Positions 59,251 through 64,000 of a stretch of 64,000 nt of DNA are shown here, piece after piece (positions within the stretch are counted from its first letter, which is position 1; every line of letters begins with the position of its first letter). The notes under the pieces are model-generated. The model did not search any database. It saw nothing but the letters and a program-made list of their open reading frames with translations, and had not been told where the DNA came from. The stretch is taken from contig CP141140.1 of assembly GCA_035235625.1 (NCBI GenBank), forward strand, positions 3,891,330 through 3,955,329, written 5' to 3'. The stretch comes from Saururus chinensis. Taxonomy: Eukaryota; Streptophyta; Magnoliopsida; Piperales; Saururaceae. Made by a program: the position numbers and the translations under genes.

Positions 59251-59874
59251 CGCGCGCACTTCACATTGATGTGACACGCACGTGACTCACATTGCGCATG
59301 CATTTCCCTCGCTATTCGGGTCCCGTCGCGCTGTTCAGCGCAACGATGCACATCGCGATCGCAGTGCGCATTGTCGCAGGCTCGGCCCCGCGTGATGCAA
59401 GTCCGCTGCATGTCGCGAGCCCAGCCCACGGTCTCGGGTCCATGCAGCTCCACCACCGCGGTGCCGACTGACACCAGCCTCATGTGATAGCCTTTCTTTT
59501 TATAATATATTTTTATTTAAAAAAAATAAAAATTTTAAACGCATGTATCTTTATCTCCCAGACTCCGATTCACGCATTCTTGACACTGTTGGGCTCGTAT
59601 CGATAAGCCCTACAAAACTAGACCCCACATGGGTAGGTTATCCCGCACTTCTAAGGTGGGTCCTGCCCATGTGGCACCTTTCCCGAGGCCATAACTTTTG
59701 GCCCTGGTGTTCGAATCAAGCGCTTCAAAAGCCGTTATACTCGCTTTTCCACACTCTACCATAATCTCATGAAGATTAAATATGTAAGAAACTATAACCA
59801 ATTAAAAGAATGCTACAAACTCCAAAATTAACTTATTAGAAAATGTACTGGAAATTCAGGGTCGTTACATTAGG

Positions 59875-60860
59875 TTTTATTGTTTCCGTTTTATAAATAA
59901 ATTCATGCGTACATTGAGGCCAAAACTCTTAATTCTTACTTCTTCAAAGCACTGGTTTTAGGAGCGGATTATTGATTAGATGGATCTTAAATTCTTAGAA
60001 ATAACATATGAGGCATATGTATTATAAATTAACTAATTTCGATTATCAAAATAATGTCTCACATTTATGTATGTTTTCGTGTTTTGAGTTTACTAGATGT
60101 CATTATGGTTGAGTGACATTTGGAATTGAATTACTTAAAAAATACAAGTATACATGTTCTTGAAGATCAATGTTGAAGACTAATATGAGTGTTAAAAGTT
60201 TCTTTTTACACATGCACATACATAAATTATTTAGTTTTACTTAGGGTTAATTAATTTAAGTTATTCTGAAAGTTTAAGGAAAAATTAGGGTAAATTGTAA
60301 AATTTTACCATGCATCGATCAATCGTTGCAAAATACACTGGATCAATCAATTGATTGGCCTTGAATCAGATTGTGTAAATTTTGGTGGGAGTATAACTAT
60401 CAATCGTTGTCTGTGTAACTTAATTTAAATTTTCTGAAAAAGAGTTCATTTTTAATTGAAATTTAACACCTAAAGTAACTTAATGAACTATACAAGGATT
60501 AAGTAAATATGAAATTGAAGAGCGAAAAACCTAGAATTTAAAAGAAAAAAATCTTTTTGCCATTGTTTTCCAAAAGAACATCATTGAGTTTAAGAGTTTA
60601 GTTTTAATAGTGATTATTTAAGTAACACACAACTAAAAAAGTTTTTAACACACAAAAAACCAATATGTCATTTAAGTTTTAATAGGAGATTGACGACTCA
60701 AAGCTAAAGTCATAATCATGAGGAGCTTGATTGTAGAGGCTAGACGAAGATAAAAATAAAGCAATGAGGAAAAAATCTTTAAGAGTTGAGGGGACAAGAC
60801 CTGAAGGCTAACAAAAAAAAGGAAGATCTAACCAAAAAGAGGAGTTTTTGTTATAGTCTT
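59875..60860 (+). repeat. Diverged direct repeat, right copy (LTR-like)
   Basis: Continues the target sequence of the TTAGG insertions, then matches 51430-52410 in order from about 60110. Ends where LTR-C copy 3 begins; TCTTC (60856-60860) should be its target duplication. Confidence 0.5.
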
Positions 60861-63800
60861 CTGTAAGGTCCCTGAATTTTCTACGATTTTCTGGGATTTC
60901 CTGCTATTTCTCTTATCATTTTCGGTGGAAAAATGTGACACTTTGGTGTATTCATATTTGTGTATTTTTTCCCGTATTTATACCCATAGAGTCGGGTGTA
61001 GGGCTTAGTCGTAGGCCACAGGCCTCACTGCGCGCTTACGGCGTGAATTTTGGAGCTACAATGCGTAACCGGTGGGTGAAAGCGTATTAGGGGTGTAGAT
61101 GTAAAAATTAAAAAAGAATGAATAGTAAAAATCGACTTAAAATGTCTATCCAGTAGGTTTCGTTCCAGAAACTTTCAGAAGAAAAAAAAGACAACGTCCA
61201 AATAGAAGAGAAAACTCAAGCCCATTTCCGGTCCCTCCATTCTCGCTCCTCCATCATCAGATTCCAGCGGTTCTTGTCAGGATCTGCTTTGCCTCACTAC
61301 CACGAGTCCATGGATACTGGCTATGACCGCCACCACGACCTCTTGGCTCCTCCACGAAGTACCAAATTTTTCTTCAGGTTTTTCTTTACTTTAATCCCGT
61401 TTTTGAGCTGTGGGGGTACAATTTTGATGTCGTTTGCTGCCGCCCTCAACTAGACTTATGTTTAGTTGGCTGCTAGGAACCCATAGGCGCTAGCTAGAGC
61501 TGCTGCCATGCTTTCTTCGCTCCACAGTGAGCTACCGGCACTTTGGTCGGGTTTTAGTTATGTTTCCATCTCACTGTCCGTGGGATTTTTTTGAGACGCC
61601 GGTGTTTTCAGTCATCGTCTGGCCACGAGACGGACTCCGTCTAGCCTACCTCAACCCAGTGTCGGTAGGGGGTTACCGTTTCTGACCCCGCTCCGCCTTA
61701 TTGTTTTGCTACGCCCAATTATATGCTTTGGGTGCGTCTCGGGTCATTGCCATTGGTGAGTTGTGGGCCATTTTGCCATCGCGGGCTCTGCCCCAGCTCG
61801 GCGACAATGAGGGTCAGCCCCACTTGGCCCGATTATACCTCTGCTCGGAATGGGCTGCTTGCCTTTACCCTATACCATGCGAGATGCACAGCTACCCACA
61901 CCACGTGTATTGGTTGAGGGTGGCGATCGGCGATGTTGCCGTTTCAACCGGCCACCACTTTTTGGCCCTAGCTCTGTTGCTCTTTTGTGGCCTTGGGTAG
62001 TCTCCCTTCAGCCCTCTTCCCCTCCCCTTTGGCGCGTGTGCAAGTGGTTGCGCGTGTGTTTATGGGTTTAGGCGTTGTATTCGCGCTGCCTGACCATCGG
62101 TTGGCTCTACCACAAAATGGAGTTGACATTAGAGTCCTCCACCACCTCTCCTCTGTCCTCAAGCATCGCCCCACGCTCTCCGCCCTTATGCGGGCCTTTG
62201 TTGACGTGAAATCATCGTCGTTGGGTGCTGTCCATGACTTATTTCGACGTCTTGCAGCCGACCGGGTACGTATTAGCCACCTGCTGATCTTCAGTGAGTA
62301 CACCATCGACTTCTAGTCGCACCGCCACTTAGGTTGGCACGATATTTCTCCCGCCGCCCTAGTGTGCCGCCGTGGATCGCGGATTTTGCTGCATTGACTT
62401 CTGACACCTCGTTTGGTCGTGATTATTTCCGGCACTTCCTAAATCCTCGGGACAACAACTCTCTCAGCCAGGCAACGGTTTTGACCACCAACTCCGCCAT
62501 CGACGCTGCCACCGTCGTGTGCTAGCCATTGAACGTCATGATTACGAGGTAGGGGAGCTTTGAACTCGTAATTTCATGATAGCATGCTTTGAATGAGTAG
62601 CAGCATGCTAGGATTGTATGATTCCATGCTTTGGATGTTAAGTAATGATCTGATTGCATGATGTGCATGTAAGCATGATTATATGGTATGTTGAAATGCA
62701 TATGACATGCATGTTGGTTGTAAGTATGTTGGATGTAAGTATGTGCTAGTGATGGCTAGTGTGTTTGTTGGTAAGCTACGTGTATGGATGCGTATGCATG
62801 TGCTAGTGATGGCTAGCGTGCATGTTTGAAGTATGTTTGGATTATGCATGTGCTAGTGATGGCTAGCGTGCATGTTTGAAGTATGTTTGGATTATGCATG
62901 TGCTAGTGATGGCTAGCATGCATGTTTAAAGTATGTTTGGATTATGCATGTGCTAGTGATGGCTAGCATGTATGTTTGACGTATGTTTAGATTATGCATA
63001 TGCTAGTGATGGCTAGCGTGCATGTTTGAAGTATGTATGGATTATGCATGTGCTAGTGATGGCTAGCGTGTATGTTTGACGTATGTATGCATGTGCTAGT
63101 GATGGTTAGCATACATGTTTGAAGTATGTATGGATTATGTATGTACTAGTGATGGCTAGCATGTATGTTTGAAGTGTGCGTAAATGTGTATGTATGTGCT
63201 AGTGATGACTAGTGAGCATATTTGTAAGCTACGTATGTATGACCGTATGTGTATGTTATACATATGTGTGATAGGCATATGTATGTATGATGACTATTTG
63301 CCTATGATATGGATATGTGTAAGTGTATGTGGGCAGAGGTATGGGCGATGGACAGTAAGAGGTGACAGAGGTTTTGTTTGGATTTGGATATGGATGTGTA
63401 AGCGTATGACGGATGACAGAGGTTATGAGTATGACGGGTGAGGTTTGTCAGACAATAAGAGTGTGCATAATTGTTCAAGCATAACGTACAAATTATGAAG
63501 TGAAAAGTAAGCATAATAAGCGAGATATAAGTAAGGGGGCGACAATTGGCTTGGCTCTAAGGAGCTTCATTTGATGATGTTAGTGTACGATGTTTTGGCC
63601 ATAAGATGGATTGTGAAGTATGTAAGACTGTAAGGGTTTGATGTACGATGTGTTATGATCATGATGTGGACGGGTTAAGTGAAGTCTGTTGCCCTGACGA
63701 ACTTGGGTTTCGGATCGGGCTCAGCTTTGGTTTGATCAATGGAGCACGGTATGCTTGAGTGCTTGTGTGACATAATTGTACCGCATAATGTACTTAATTC

Positions 63801-64000
63801 AAACTTGAATTATAAGCACAACTAATGATAGCGTTGTGAGTTTGAGACCTGAGGGTTCGACGGATTCAGTTTTGTGTTTGAGCCAGCCGAAATGAGTCAG
63901 CTGAGCATTTCTCATGTCTTGCCATGGTGTTTATCCTACGGGATATTGTCTGTGTGTTGTGTAGAGCACCGGACGTCTAATGCTCTGCTCAGAGCGATGT
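60861..64000 (+). mobile_element. LTR-C copy 3, 5' part (runs off right edge)
   Basis: Starts TGTAAGGTCCCTGAATTTTC. In order: TATA-like GTATTTATACCC (about 60974), GC-rich block (61020-62530), splice-like GAGGTAGGGG (62546-62555) and a CTAGTGATGGCTAG array (62740-63220). Then comes sequence continuous across the point where copy 1 is split by LTR-B (63520-63560 against 34065 and 37568), which confirms that split. About 1.5 kb more would be expected outside the window. Confidence 0.88.
62740..63220. repeat. Tandem array of CTAGTGATGGCTAG units in LTR-C copy 3
   Basis: About nine units of 40-55 bp with GCATGTGCTAGTGATGGCTA and CATGTTTGAAGTATGTTTGG. Reverse complement of the array at 37875-38265. 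Confidence 0.88.

Larger units (their letters stand above)
54711..59869 (-). mobile_element. Solo LTR-A copy e, directly next to copy d, twice interrupted
   Basis: Plus-strand ends are TGTGACCGCCATTTT at 54711 and CAGGGTCGTTACA at 59869, flanked by TTAGG (54706-54710 and 59870-59874). Parts 54711-54878, 57311-57820 and 59251-59869 align in order with LTR-A copy c (9774 down to 8106). The segment corresponding to roughly 9200-9590 of copy c is missing at the first insertion point. A CpG-rich block lies at 59250-59480. Inserts are LTR-A copy f and a Tat/Athila-like LTR. Confidence 0.88.

Noticed and set aside
61701..62316. Open frames of about 100-112 codons on both strands
   Set aside because: Within the LTR-C GC-rich block; not preserved in copy 1.

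Overview
This window is a stretch of plant nuclear DNA, flowering-plant type. The evidence is spliced host genes with GT..AG introns, Ty3/gypsy retrotransposons, very long LTRs, MITE-like foldbacks, and plant-only gene families (strigolactone-type 2-oxoglutarate oxygenase, DYW-class PPR, FAR1). Most of the 64 kb is transposable element. I recognise only one apparently intact host gene.

Layout. 1-4368: fragments of two LTR families (called A and D here), with a tail-to-tail inverted pair of A copies at the left edge. 4652-12012: a complete but decayed Ty3/gypsy element with matching LTRs, a tRNA-Met-type primer site and target duplication CTTTT; a solo LTR-A (8106-9774, target duplication TCTCC) sits inside its RNase H region. 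13203-14603 (minus): a four-exon, 364-residue 2-oxoglutarate/Fe(II) oxygenase closely resembling LATERAL BRANCHING OXIDOREDUCTASE. 16560-29600 is a graveyard of host genes: a SAC-domain phosphoinositide phosphatase remnant (plus), an unidentified exon (plus), and a DYW-class PPR gene (minus) whose C-terminal part lies at 18.8-19.7 kb and N-terminal part at 29.3-29.6 kb. Between the two PPR parts are an LTR-B retroelement remnant with gag and a FAR1-like pseudogene. 29.7-31.0 kb holds small non-autonomous elements.

31055-41182 is a three-level nest of solo LTRs: LTR-B inside LTR-C inside LTR-A, each with its own 5-bp target duplication. 41485-50547 holds further solo LTRs of families C, D and B, in AT-rich DNA without genes. 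52532-59869 holds two LTR-A copies in direct orientation that share one target duplication, giving three copies of TTAGG; the second is itself interrupted by another LTR-A and by a Tat/Athila-like LTR. 60861 to the right edge is a third LTR-C, cut by the window end.

The dominant process is repeated insertion of long-LTR Ty3/gypsy elements into older LTRs, followed by LTR-LTR recombination down to solo LTRs. I count ten LTRs with exact or near-exact 5-bp target duplications against one full-length element. The four long-LTR families share an internal plan: TGTAA- or TGT-type start, TATA box, consensus 5' splice site, GAGT..ACTC palindrome followed by ACCCC, and GTGACA or GTCACA end. LTR strand assignments below use that plan, because TG/CA termini alone do not give direction. 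Family names A to F are local labels. Homology statements rest on reading and on remembered family sequences; no search was run.
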